DNA of 64,000 bases from Xylophilus sp. ASV27 (GTDB taxonomy: Bacteria; Pseudomonadota; Gammaproteobacteria; Burkholderiales; Burkholderiaceae_C): NCBI RefSeq assembly GCF_016428875.1, contig NZ_JAELTO010000002.1, positions 1 through 64,000 on the forward strand, read 5' to 3'. Positions 25,917-34,363 of the stretch are shown here, piece by piece. The notes below the pieces were generated by a model. It saw only the letters and a program-made list of their open reading frames with translations, ran no database searches and had not been told where the DNA came from. Each line of letters opens with the position of its first letter. Position 1 is the stretch's first letter. A program made the translations under genes and the position numbers.

Positions 25917-27275
25917 ATGAAGACCATCCGCATCGGCTCGGGCAGCGGTTTCTGGGGCGACAACCTCGACCCCGCGATCGAGATCGCCAGGCACGGCAAC
26001 GTGCAGTACCTCGCCTACGATTTCCTGGGCGAGCCCACTATTCCACTGCTGCAGAAGATGCGGCAGAAGAACCCCGCGCAGGGCTTCGTGCCTGCGATCC
26101 GCGCCGTGGTGCGCGGCGTGCTGCCGATCTGCCTCGAAAAAGGCATCAGGATCCTGACCAACGCGGGCGCGGCCAATCCTCAGGCCTGCGCCGACACCAT
26201 CCTTGCCTCGGCCAGGGAACTGGGCATCACCCGGCTCAAGGTCGGCATCGTCACGACGAACGACATCCAGCAGAAGGTCGAGCAACTGCTCGACAGCGGC
26301 GCGAAGTTCACCAACCTGGACACGGGCGACGACGACCTGGGCCGGGTGCGAGAGCGCATCGTCGGCTCCTACGTCTATTCCGGCGCCTATGGCTACGTGC
26401 AGGCGCTGCAGCAGGGCTGCGACATCATCATCTCCGACCGCGCGACCGATGACGCCGCCATCCTGGCGCCGCTGGTGCATGAATTCGGCTGGAAGTGGGA
26501 CGAATGGGACAAGCTCGCCACCGGCATCACGGCGGGCCACCTGATCGAATGCGGCGCGGCCTGCTCGGGCGGCATCACCAGCCTGTGGAAAGAGGTGCCC
26601 GAGCCGTGGAACATCGGCTACCCGATCGCCGAGGTCAACGAGAAGGGCGAGCTGTTCATCACCAAGGTGCACGGCACGGGCGGCCTGGTCAACACGATCA
26701 CGCTGACCGAGCACCTGCTGTACGAGGTGCACGACCCGGGCAACTACCTGATGCCCGAGGTCATCACCGACTTCACCCAGGTGCAGATGGAGGAGGTCGC
26801 CAAGGACCGCGTGAAGGTCTGGGGCGCCAGGGGCAAGCCAGCGCCCGCGACGCTCAAGGCCGGCATCGCCTACACCGACGGCTACATCGGCGAGGTCGAG
26901 TCCTCCGTGACCTGGCCTGACGCGGTGGCCAAGGCGCGGCGCTCGTTGGAGATCATCCGCAAGCGCTTCGAAATGGTGAAGCTCAAGGCCGACGAGGTGC
27001 GCTTCGACATGATCGGCGTCGATTCCTGCCACTGGTCCGCCTCGCCCGAGCCCGACCCTGAGATCAACGAGGTGCGCATCCGCGTGGCCGCCAAGTGCGC
27101 GGACCGCGCCGAGGCCGGCAAGGTGGCGCGCGAGTGCGTGATGCTGATGGGCACTGGCCCCATCGGCTCGACCGGCCAGTTGAACACGCCCGCGCCGCGC
27201 GAAGTGTTCGCGCTGTGGCCCACGCTGATCGCGCGCGAGGAAGTGGTGCAGAACGTAGAGACCAGGGAGCTTTGA
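25917..27275 (+). CDS. AtuA-like protein (DUF1446 domain)
   Basis: A 452-residue protein matching the DUF1446 domain of AtuA, named from acyclic terpene utilisation in Pseudomonas. Recognisable stretches are RIGSGSGFWGDNLDPAI at the start, TNAGAANPQACAD, DRATDDAAILAPLV, and the C-terminal LMGTGPIGSTGQL. The biochemical role of this domain is not known to me. Its steady association with CoA-ester catabolism suggests a CoA-dependent step. The usual C-terminal domain of AtuA is a separate gene here, starting two bases after this stop codon. Confidence 0.85.
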   Translation: MKTIRIGSGSGFWGDNLDPAIEIARHGNVQYLAYDFLGEPTIPLLQKMRQKNPAQGFVPAIRAVVRGVLPICLEKGIRILTNAGAANPQACADTILASARELGITRLKVGIVTTNDIQQKVEQLLDSGAKFTNLDTGDDDLGRVRERIVGSYVYSGAYGYVQALQQGCDIIISDRATDDAAILAPLVHEFGWKWDEWDKLATGITAGHLIECGAACSGGITSLWKEVPEPWNIGYPIAEVNEKGELFITKVHGTGGLVNTITLTEHLLYEVHDPGNYLMPEVITDFTQVQMEEVAKDRVKVWGARGKPAPATLKAGIAYTDGYIGEVESSVTWPDAVAKARRSLEIIRKRFEMVKLKADEVRFDMIGVDSCHWSASPEPDPEINEVRIRVAAKCADRAEAGKVARECVMLMGTGPIGSTGQLNTPAPREVFALWPTLIAREEVVQNVETREL

Positions 27276-27276
27276 C

Positions 27277-27618
27277 ATGGCCAAACTGCAACTGAAAGAT
27301 CTGGTGTACGCCCGCTCGGGCGACAAGGGCGACATCAGCAACATCGCCGTCATCGCCAAGGAGCCGCGCTTCTACCCTCTACTGCAGAAGCACCTGACGG
27401 CCGAGCGCGTGAAGGAGTTCTTCGGCGAAATGTCCAAGGGCCCCGTGGAGCGCTACGAGGTGCGCACACTGCATGCGATGAACTTCGTGCTGCGCAATTC
27501 GCTGGGCGGTGGCGCCACGCGCAGCCTGCGCGTCGACTTCACCGGCAAGACCATGTGCCAGGCCATCCTGCGCATCGTGCTGGAGGTCGATGAGAGCGAT
27601 CTCCGCCTCATTCATTGA
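27277..27618 (+). CDS. AtuA C-terminal-domain protein, separate small subunit
   Basis: A 113-residue protein equal to the carboxy domain that is fused to DUF1446 in full-length AtuA. Its opening LVYARSGDKGDISNIAVIA is the typical block. GGGATRSLRVD and a MCQAILRI strand follow. One base separates the preceding stop from this ATG, so the two products are very likely made together and form one complex. No catalytic residues are known to me. Confidence 0.82.
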   Translation: MAKLQLKDLVYARSGDKGDISNIAVIAKEPRFYPLLQKHLTAERVKEFFGEMSKGPVERYEVRTLHAMNFVLRNSLGGGATRSLRVDFTGKTMCQAILRIVLEVDESDLRLIH

Positions 27619-27631
27619 AGGAGACGCAGAC

Positions 27632-28816
27632 GTGAGCAGCAGCAAAGCCAGAATCATCGGCGTCAACATGGTGAAGTTCGCCAAGCCGGGATCGCACGAA
27701 CCCTACGAGGTCATGGGCGCCAAGGCCATCCAGGGCGCACTGCAGGATGCGGGCATCGGCTACGGCGAGGTACAGCAGGCATTCGCCGGCTATGTCTATG
27801 GCGACAGCACCTGCGGCCAGCGCGTGGCCTATGGCGTGGGCATGAGCGGCATTCCCGTTTTCAACCTGAACAACTACTGCGCCTCGGGCTCGTCCGCGCT
27901 GTTCCTGGCGCGCCAGGCGGTGGAGTCGGGCGCGATCGACTGCGCGCTGGCCTTCGGCTTCGAGGAGATGAAGCCCGGCGCTCTCGCCAGCGCCTTCGGC
28001 GACCGCACCTCGCCCGTGGGCTGGATCTACGAGCGCCAGCGCGAGCTGGCGCCCGATCTGCCGCAGGACGCGCCGCGCGCCATCAAGGCCTTCGGCTCGG
28101 CGGGCTGGGAGTACATCAACCGCCATGGGGCCAACCCCGACATCTTCGCCCGCGTGGCCGTGAAGACGCGCAGCCATGCGGTGCACAACCCCTACTCGCT
28201 GTTCACCAAGCCGCTGACGGTCGAGGAGGTGATGGGCGCCGCGCCGATGTACCCCTATCTCACGCGCCTGATGGCCTGCCCGCCCACCTGCGGCGCGGCG
28301 GCGGCCATCGTCTGCAGCGAGGCGTTCGCAAGGAAGCACGGCATCGGCAACGCCGTCGAAATCGCGGCCCAGGCCATGACCACGGACACCGAGGCCAGCA
28401 AGACCGACCTGATCAACCTGGTGGGCGCGGACATGACGCGCCGCGCCGCCCGCGAGGTCTATGAGAAGGCGGGCATCGGCCCCGAAGACCTGAACGTGGT
28501 GGAACTGCACGACTGCTTCACGCCCAACGAGGTCATCAGTTACGAGGGCCTGGGCCTGTGCCCCGAGGGCGGTGCCGAGAAGTTCATCGCCGACGGCGAC
28601 AACACCTACGGCGGCAGGTACGTCGTCAACCCGTCGGGCGGCCTCATGTCCAAGGGCCACCCGCTGGGCGCGACCGGCCTGGCGCAGTGCGCCGAACTCG
28701 TGTGGCACCTGCGCGGCCAGGCCGGCCAGCGCCAGGTCGAGAACGCGCGCATCGCGCTGCAGCACAACATCGGCCTGGGCGGCGCCTGTGTGGTGACGAT
28801 GTACCGGCGCGCCTGA
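27632..28816 (+). CDS. SCP-x/lipid-transfer-type thiolase
   Basis: A 394-residue thiolase of the sterol-carrier-protein type. C83 in NYCASGSSAL is the acyl acceptor, HDCFTPNE holds the HDCF block typical of this branch, and GHPLGATG has the catalytic histidine. Such enzymes often cleave branched or steroid-like 3-ketoacyl-CoA. I chose the GTG at 27632 because AAGGAG lies nine bases upstream; no ATG fits in frame. It is part of the acyl-CoA dehydrogenase-MaoC-AtuA operon and would close the cycle. Confidence 0.92.
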   Translation: MSSSKARIIGVNMVKFAKPGSHEPYEVMGAKAIQGALQDAGIGYGEVQQAFAGYVYGDSTCGQRVAYGVGMSGIPVFNLNNYCASGSSALFLARQAVESGAIDCALAFGFEEMKPGALASAFGDRTSPVGWIYERQRELAPDLPQDAPRAIKAFGSAGWEYINRHGANPDIFARVAVKTRSHAVHNPYSLFTKPLTVEEVMGAAPMYPYLTRLMACPPTCGAAAAIVCSEAFARKHGIGNAVEIAAQAMTTDTEASKTDLINLVGADMTRRAAREVYEKAGIGPEDLNVVELHDCFTPNEVISYEGLGLCPEGGAEKFIADGDNTYGGRYVVNPSGGLMSKGHPLGATGLAQCAELVWHLRGQAGQRQVENARIALQHNIGLGGACVVTMYRRA

Positions 28817-28850
28817 CGGCTGCCGGCCTTCAATGAACAAGGAGACGATG

Positions 28851-29858
28851 ATGACCAACCACCTGGACCGCCGAGGCTGGATGCAGTCGGCCACCCTGGT
28901 CGCGGCCTGCGCGGTGGCGGGCCTTTTCGGGGCCGGCAGCGCCCAGGCCCAGGACTGGCCGACCAAGCCCGTGCGCATCGTGCTAGCCATCGGCCCGGGC
29001 TCCTCCGGCGACACGCTGGCGCGCATGATGGCGCCCAGGCTGGAGGCGCGCTGGAAACAGCCCGTGATCGTGGAGAACAAGCCCGGCGCGGGCGGCGTGG
29101 TGGGCACCGAGTACGTGGTGCGCGCTACCGACGGACACACGCTGCTGCTGGGCACGCAAAGCTCCATCCTGCCCAAGTACACGCAGAAGGGCCTGCGCTT
29201 CGACCCGCTCACCGACCTGGTGCCCGTGCGCAAGGTGCTGAACTATCAGCTCGTGATCGCCACGAATGGCGAGACGGCGAAGCAGGCCCGCACGCTCAAG
29301 GAGCTGATCGACCTGAGCAAGAAAGGCAGCCAGGGGCTCTTCCTTGCGGGCCTTGGGCCGACGTCCGTCTTCAACCTGTCCTACGCCATCCTCAACCGTC
29401 AGCTCGGGGCCCGGTACTCCTCGGTGAACTTCAACAACGTCAACGACGCGAACCTGGCCGTGATGCGCAACGACGCACAGTTCATCGTCAATAACCCGGC
29501 ATCGGTCAGGCCCTACTTCGCCACCAATGCAATCGTGCCGCTGGCCGCCATCGGCATGCAGCGCTATGCCAGCCTGCCCGACGTGCCGACCCTGCAGGAG
29601 GCCGTGGGCTATAGCGGCTACCTGCCCCAGTTGTGGACGGGCTTCTTCGTGCCCAGGAACACGCCGGCGGCCCTCGTGGAGCGGATCAGCCAGGACGTGG
29701 CTGCGATCTTCGAAGAACCGGAATTCCGCAGGCAAGTGGAGGACAAGCTCACCGCATCGGTGGCGTCCTCGTCGCCTGATGCCTTCGCCAAGGACATCCG
29801 CGAAGAGACGACGCTCTGGCAAGATCTGTTCAAGAGCCTGAACATCCAACCGGAGTAA
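28851..29858 (+). CDS. TTT (Bug) family periplasmic solute receptor
   Basis: The 335-residue receptor begins with a signal peptide (RRGWMQSATLVAACAVAGLFGAGSAQAQ). RR near the start hints at Tat but is not a strict motif. The mature part has [24 protein letters not shown], with the carboxylate loop NKPGAGGVVGTEYV. Of three nearby ATGs (28833, 28848, 28851), the last has AAGGAG at the best distance. Closely similar to the receptor at 40586 along its whole length. Five bases separate it from the following CaiB gene. Confidence 0.92.
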   Translation: MTNHLDRRGWMQSATLVAACAVAGLFGAGSAQAQDWPTKPVRIVLAIGPGSSGDTLARMMAPRLEARWKQPVIVENKPGAGGVVGTEYVVRATDGHTLLLGTQSSILPKYTQKGLRFDPLTDLVPVRKVLNYQLVIATNGETAKQARTLKELIDLSKKGSQGLFLAGLGPTSVFNLSYAILNRQLGARYSSVNFNNVNDANLAVMRNDAQFIVNNPASVRPYFATNAIVPLAAIGMQRYASLPDVPTLQEAVGYSGYLPQLWTGFFVPRNTPAALVERISQDVAAIFEEPEFRRQVEDKLTASVASSSPDAFAKDIREETTLWQDLFKSLNIQPE

Positions 29859-29863
29859 TCGGC

Positions 29864-31078
29864 ATGGCAGGTCCTCTCACCGGGGTGCGCATCCTCGACC
29901 TCACGTCCAATTTCATGGGGCCCTACGCCTCGCTGCTGCTGGCCGACATGGGCGCGGACATCTGCAAGATCGAAGCGCCCGCGGGTGACCCCACGCGCGG
30001 CGTCGGCCCCTGCCGCAACCCGGGCATGAGCGCCATCTTCCTGCACCTCAACCGCAACAAGCGCAGCGCGGTGCTGGACCTCAAGAACGCCCGGGCCGCG
30101 GAGGCGCTGCGGACCATGCTGGCATCGGCCGACGTGGTGCTGCACAGCCTGCGCCCCAAGGCGATGGCCCGGCTCGGGCTGGCCTACGAACAGGTCAGGA
30201 CCGTCAACCCGCGGATCATCTACTGCGGCGCCTTCGGCTTCGGCCAGAACGGCCCGTATGCGGATCGGCCCGCGTACGACGACCTGATCCAGGCGGCCGT
30301 GGGCATGCCCGTGCTGCAGGCGCGCAAGGTGGGCCCGCCCGCCTACGTGGCCACCGCCATCGCCGACCGCCTGGTGGGCATGGCCACCAGCAACGCCGTG
30401 GCCATGGCACTGTACTACCGCGAGAAGACCGGCCGCGGCCAGTCGGTGCAAGTGCCCATGTTCGAAACCTTCGCGCACTTCGTGATGGGCGACCATCTCT
30501 ACGGCCACAGCTTCGAGCCGCCGATCGGCGACTGGGGCTACGCCCGCATGATGAGCGCCGAGCGCCGCCCCTACCAGACCCAGGACGGCTACGTGGGCGT
30601 CAACATCTATACCGACCGCCACTGGCGGCGCTTTTTCCTGGCCGTGGGCCGCGCCGACATGGCGGACGACCCGCGCTACGGCACCATCTTCGGCCGCACC
30701 GAGAACATCGCCGACCTCTACCGGTTCCTGGCCGAGACCTTCCAGACCAAGACCACGGCGGAGTGGCTGCGCCTCCTGATCGAGGCCGACATCCCGATCA
30801 TCGAGATGAACACGCCCGGCACCCTGCTGCACGACCCGCACATGCAGGCGGTGAATTTCTTCCAGATGCAGCAGCACCCGAGCGAAGGCCTGCTGCGCAT
30901 GCTGGGCATTCCGCAGCAATGGAGCGAAAGCGCCCCCGAGCAGCGCTACCCCGCGCCGCGCCTGGGCGAGCACACCCTGCAACTGCTGACCGAATACGGG
31001 CTGGCGCGGGACCAAGCGCAGCAGGTCATCGCTGCGGGCGGCGCCATGCAGGCCCCTGCCGTGGAATATCAAAAATGA
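29864..31078 (+). CDS. CaiB/BaiF class III CoA-transferase
   Basis: A 404-residue transferase with LTSNFMGPYASLLLADMGAD at the N-terminus, NRNKRSAVLDLKN near 65, and the expected aspartate D168 in ATAIADRLVG. The late block NTPGTLLHDPHMQAVNFFQ is shared with the pseudogene at 22808, marking a common subgroup. The last codons (EYQK) and the stop lie inside a dispersed repeat (31070-31113), so the C-terminus has been set by the repeat. It probably activates the acid delivered by the receptor just upstream. Confidence 0.9.
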   Translation: MAGPLTGVRILDLTSNFMGPYASLLLADMGADICKIEAPAGDPTRGVGPCRNPGMSAIFLHLNRNKRSAVLDLKNARAAEALRTMLASADVVLHSLRPKAMARLGLAYEQVRTVNPRIIYCGAFGFGQNGPYADRPAYDDLIQAAVGMPVLQARKVGPPAYVATAIADRLVGMATSNAVAMALYYREKTGRGQSVQVPMFETFAHFVMGDHLYGHSFEPPIGDWGYARMMSAERRPYQTQDGYVGVNIYTDRHWRRFFLAVGRADMADDPRYGTIFGRTENIADLYRFLAETFQTKTTAEWLRLLIEADIPIIEMNTPGTLLHDPHMQAVNFFQMQQHPSEGLLRMLGIPQQWSESAPEQRYPAPRLGEHTLQLLTEYGLARDQAQQVIAAGGAMQAPAVEYQK

Positions 31079-31113
31079 TAGCTGGAAGCGCTTGACGCAC
31101 TAGGGCTACAGCC
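31070..31113. repeat. Dispersed intergenic repeat, copy 3 (reverse orientation)
   Basis: Read on the minus strand it has GGCTGTAGCCC, a variant first loop with AAGCGCTT, and AGCTATCATTTTT. It overlaps the last codons of the caiB gene at 29864 and fills most of the gap to the next caiB gene. Confidence 0.65.
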
Positions 31114-31143
31114 CGATTCGCTTTGAGAATTAAGGAGATGACG

Positions 31144-32313
31144 ATGCAGGACGACATGCGATCCGACCTGCCCCTGGCAGGCGTGACCGTGGTGGAGCTG
31201 GGCGACAGCGCCTCGGCGCCGTTCGCGGGGCAAATACTGGCCGGCCTGGGCGCGGAGGTGTGGAAGGTGGAGCGCCCCACGGGCGACTCCTCGCGCGGCT
31301 GGGGGCCGAGCCAGTGGAGGAGCAGCGGCGCGGCCTTCCACGCGCTCAACCGCGGCAAGCGCTCGATCTGCCTGGACATCAAGGACAGGGTGCAACTGGC
31401 CACGCTGCACGACCTGATCGAGCGCCATACCGACGTGTTCCTGCACAACCTGCGCCCGGGCAGCGCCCACCAGTACCGGCTCGACCCCGAGAGCCTGCGC
31501 CAGCGCAAGCCCGGGCTGGTGGTCTGCGAAGTCGGCGCCTACGGCCACGTCGGCCCGCTCAACAAGCTGCCCGGCTACGACCCGCTGATGCAGGCCTTCG
31601 CCGGCATCATGAGCCTGACCGGCGAGGAAGGCCAGGCGCCCGTGCGCGCGGGCGTCTCCATCGTCGACTTCGGCACCGGCATGTGGGCCGTGATCGGCAT
31701 CGTCTCGGCGCTGCTGCGGCGCGAACGCAGGCAGATCGGCGCCACCGTCAACAGTTCGCTGCTGGAGACCGCCATCGCCTGGATGTCGGTCGGCGTCGCC
31801 AACTACGCCGCCGACGGCGAGCCCGGCGGGCGCCACGGCTCGGGCGTGGCCTTCATCGTGCCGCACCGCGCCTACGAGGCGGCCGACGGCCACGCCATCA
31901 TCAGCGCCGCCAACGACCGGTTGTTCGCGCGGCTGTGCGAGGCGCTGGGCCACCCCGAATGGGCGAGTGACGCCAGGTTCGCCACCAACGCCGCGCGCCT
32001 GGCCCACCGCAAGGAAATCGACACGCTGATCGGCCAGCGCATGAAGCAGCACACGCGCGACCACTGGCAAAAGCACCTCGACGGCTACGGCCTGCCCTGC
32101 GCCTCGGTACAGACCACGGCCGAGCTGGTGGCGCACGCGCAGACCCGGGCGCTGGGCATTCTAGGCAAGAGCCGCGAAGACGAAATCGCCCTGGTGGGCA
32201 TGCCGCTTTCCTTCGACGGGCAGCGCCCGCCGCCGCTCGATTCCGCACCCGGCATCGGGCAGGACGACGAGCGCTTGCACGAACTGATGCGGGCCAACGG
32301 CAAAGGGGAATAG
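31144..32313 (+). CDS. CaiB/BaiF class III CoA-transferase
   Basis: The second CaiB of the operon, 389 residues and only distantly similar to the first. N-terminal ELGDSASAPFAGQILAGLGAE, LNRGKRSICLDI, aspartate D175 in SIVDFGTGM, and the tail MPLSFDGQRPPPL. TAAGGAG with six-base spacing selects the ATG at 31144 over the one at 31138. Two unlike CaiB proteins may form a heteromer or act on different steps. A C-terminal relative survives as a remnant at 41989-42409. Confidence 0.9.
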   Translation: MQDDMRSDLPLAGVTVVELGDSASAPFAGQILAGLGAEVWKVERPTGDSSRGWGPSQWRSSGAAFHALNRGKRSICLDIKDRVQLATLHDLIERHTDVFLHNLRPGSAHQYRLDPESLRQRKPGLVVCEVGAYGHVGPLNKLPGYDPLMQAFAGIMSLTGEEGQAPVRAGVSIVDFGTGMWAVIGIVSALLRRERRQIGATVNSSLLETAIAWMSVGVANYAADGEPGGRHGSGVAFIVPHRAYEAADGHAIISAANDRLFARLCEALGHPEWASDARFATNAARLAHRKEIDTLIGQRMKQHTRDHWQKHLDGYGLPCASVQTTAELVAHAQTRALGILGKSREDEIALVGMPLSFDGQRPPPLDSAPGIGQDDERLHELMRANGKGE

Positions 32314-32315
32314 AC

Positions 32316-32369
32316 ATGCGACGCAGGCAACTGATGCATGCGCTGGCCGCGCTCGGCCTGACGTGCTGA
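32316..32369 (+). pseudogene. TTT receptor remnant: signal peptide only
   Basis: ATG followed by RRRQLMHALAALGL looks like the amino end of a Bug receptor signal peptide, starting two bases after the caiB stop. After 15 or so codons the sequence switches to racemase coding sequence in another frame, and a stop follows at once. The junction is near 32357. The 42.5-kb block has a receptor remnant at the same place after its caiB gene. Confidence 0.6.
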
Positions 32370-33262
32370 TCGAGGGCTTTCGCTCCGGCGTGATGGAGCG
32401 CCTGGGCCCGGGGCCCGACGCTTGCCTGCAAACTAAACCACGCCTGGTCTGTGGCCGCATGGCGGTCTGGGGCCGGGACGGACCACTGGCCCAGGCGCCC
32501 GGGCACGATGTGAACTACATCTCGCTGACCGGCACGCTGCACGCCATGGGCCGCGCGGGCGAGGCGCCCGCCACTCCGCTGAACCTGATGGGTGCCTTCG
32601 GCAACTGCTCGCTGTACCTGGCGCTTGGCGTGCTCAGCGCGCTTCTGGAGGCACGCAGTTCCGGTCAGGGCCAGGTGGTCGATGCCGCCATGGTCGATGG
32701 CACCACCTCGCTGATGACGCTGCTCTACGGCTTCCTGGCCGCCGGCTACTGGAAGGATGAACGCGGCGCGAACCGCCTCGACTCCGGCGCGCCCTGGTAC
32801 ACCGTATACGAAACCCAGGGCGGCAAGCACGTCAGCATCGCCGCCAACGAAACGCGCTTCTACCGCGAAGCGCTGGGCGTGATGGGCCTCAAGAAAGAGG
32901 ACCTGCCCGGCCACCAGCACGACCAGGCCGGCTGGCCGTACATGAAGCAGCGCATTGCAGACGTCTTCAAGACCCGTACGCGCGACGAATGGGTCCGGCT
33001 CGCCGCCGGCACGCAATCGTGAATAGCGCCCGCGCTATCCATGGCCGAGGTGCCGTACCATGCTCACATCCAGGAGCGCAACTGCCTCGTCGAGGTCGAA
33101 GGCGTGGCGCAGCCCGCGCCGGCTCCGCGCTTCAGCCGCACCCTCGACGCCATCCAGAACCCGCCGCAGCGCCCGGGCCAGGACGCGGAGGCGGTGCTCG
33201 GCGACTGGGGCTTCTCCGCCCAGGAGCAGCAGGCCCTGCGCGCTGCGGGCGCGGTGCTGTAG
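32357..33262 (+). pseudogene. CoA racemase pseudogene, 5' truncated, internal TGA
   Basis: The reading frame matches the racemases at 12954 and 60392 from their residue 89 or so (DVLIEGFRSGVMERLG) to the C-terminus, but the first 85-90 codons are gone. A TGA at 33020-33022 stands where the intact relatives have cysteine (GSESCIT), and the frame continues without a shift to 33262. The catalytic aspartate is replaced by alanine (NLMGAFGNC), while GHDVNYIS keeps the histidine. Three independent defects make this dead. The left end is fused to a receptor signal peptide. Confidence 0.88.
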
Positions 33263-33350
33263 CACCACCACGCACGGGGCGCCTTCGCTCGTCGCCGAAA
33301 TCCGGCAAAGCACGAAATCAATCTCCAATGCGGGGGAAAAGGAGTCTCGA

Positions 33351-34316
33351 ATGACGATAGCCGCACTTGAAGCCTGGCACCCGGAGTTGCGCGATGTGAT
33401 TCCGACGACACGAGCTTTCACCCTGCGCTCGGAGTTCGTCGGCGGTACCTTTGCGGTGTGGGTGACGGTGCCGCCGGGATACGGTGCAGGAACTGCCGCC
33501 TTGCCCGTGCTTTACGTTTTGGATGGCAACACGCAGCTTGCGATCACCGCCCCCACTGGCTCGCTGATGATGATGCACGAGACCAGCCCGATCCGGCCAT
33601 TCATCCAAGTGACTGTTGGATACTTCGGCGACGACGCGAGAAATTTCCTGAAGGTGCGCAACCGCGACCTCGTGCCGCCGAGCGAGCCGTTCCCTCACCA
33701 GATGGCGGCTCATCTGCGCCCCCGCGTCGAGCGGGGAGCGCTTAGCGAAGCACAATACGCCGCGGTCATCGCCGATCTACGCCAATCCGCTGGTGATCGG
33801 TTTCTCGCCTTCCTTGAGCGCGAACTTCACCCTCGTATCGCCGAGCTCTGGCGAGTGGATGCCCATGACGTCGGCCTTTTCGGCTATTCCTACGGCGGAC
33901 TCTTCGCCATGTACGTGTTTGCGACGTCCAACCCGCTATTCACCGTGATCGGAGCGAGCAGCCCCGGCATACTTTCGGAGAAGAGCGAAGTGTTCCATCA
34001 CTACGATCGCCGCATCGCCGAGGGAGACAGCACGCTGCCGCCCCGGCTGCACCTGACGATCAACGACAGCGAGACGAGTAGCGAGTTCGCGCTCTATCGA
34101 GACCTCTCGCACAACTATCTGGCACTCGTAGACCGTATCCGCCGCACCCCGCTTCCAGGCTTGCGCGCGACGGCCGAGGTGATCCGAGGCGAGACCCATG
34201 GCACCGGCATCGTCGACGCCTACCGCAGCTTCGTGCGTTCCTGCTACGGGGTGAGGGGGCATGATCCCCGTACCGAGCTCTCATGGCCTGCTGTGGAAGT
34301 TCCTGGTTGTCGCTAG
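33351..34316 (+). CDS. Putative esterase, alpha/beta hydrolase (esterase D/IroE-like)
   Basis: A 321-residue serine hydrolase with VLYVLDGNTQLAI near the start and the nucleophile elbow GYSYGGLFAMY. A late GETHGTG could supply the histidine. This is the fold of esterases that act on siderophores, S-formylglutathione or acyl sugars. AAAAGGAG precedes the ATG at 33351. It opens the plus-strand island 33.3-40.4 kb, whose codon choice is less strictly G/C-ending than the rest, a hint of separate origin. No signal peptide. Confidence 0.8.
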   Translation: MTIAALEAWHPELRDVIPTTRAFTLRSEFVGGTFAVWVTVPPGYGAGTAALPVLYVLDGNTQLAITAPTGSLMMMHETSPIRPFIQVTVGYFGDDARNFLKVRNRDLVPPSEPFPHQMAAHLRPRVERGALSEAQYAAVIADLRQSAGDRFLAFLERELHPRIAELWRVDAHDVGLFGYSYGGLFAMYVFATSNPLFTVIGASSPGILSEKSEVFHHYDRRIAEGDSTLPPRLHLTINDSETSSEFALYRDLSHNYLALVDRIRRTPLPGLRATAEVIRGETHGTGIVDAYRSFVRSCYGVRGHDPRTELSWPAVEVPGCR

Positions 34317-34363
34317 TCCACCGAAGTACTCACTCCTGCAGTTCTATCAGCGCTGAAGCCACC

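Noticed and set aside
33020-33022. Selenocysteine codon in the racemase frame
   Set aside because: The gene also lacks its N-terminus and catalytic Asp, so a nonsense mutation in a pseudogene is the better reading; kept only as a low-interest check.
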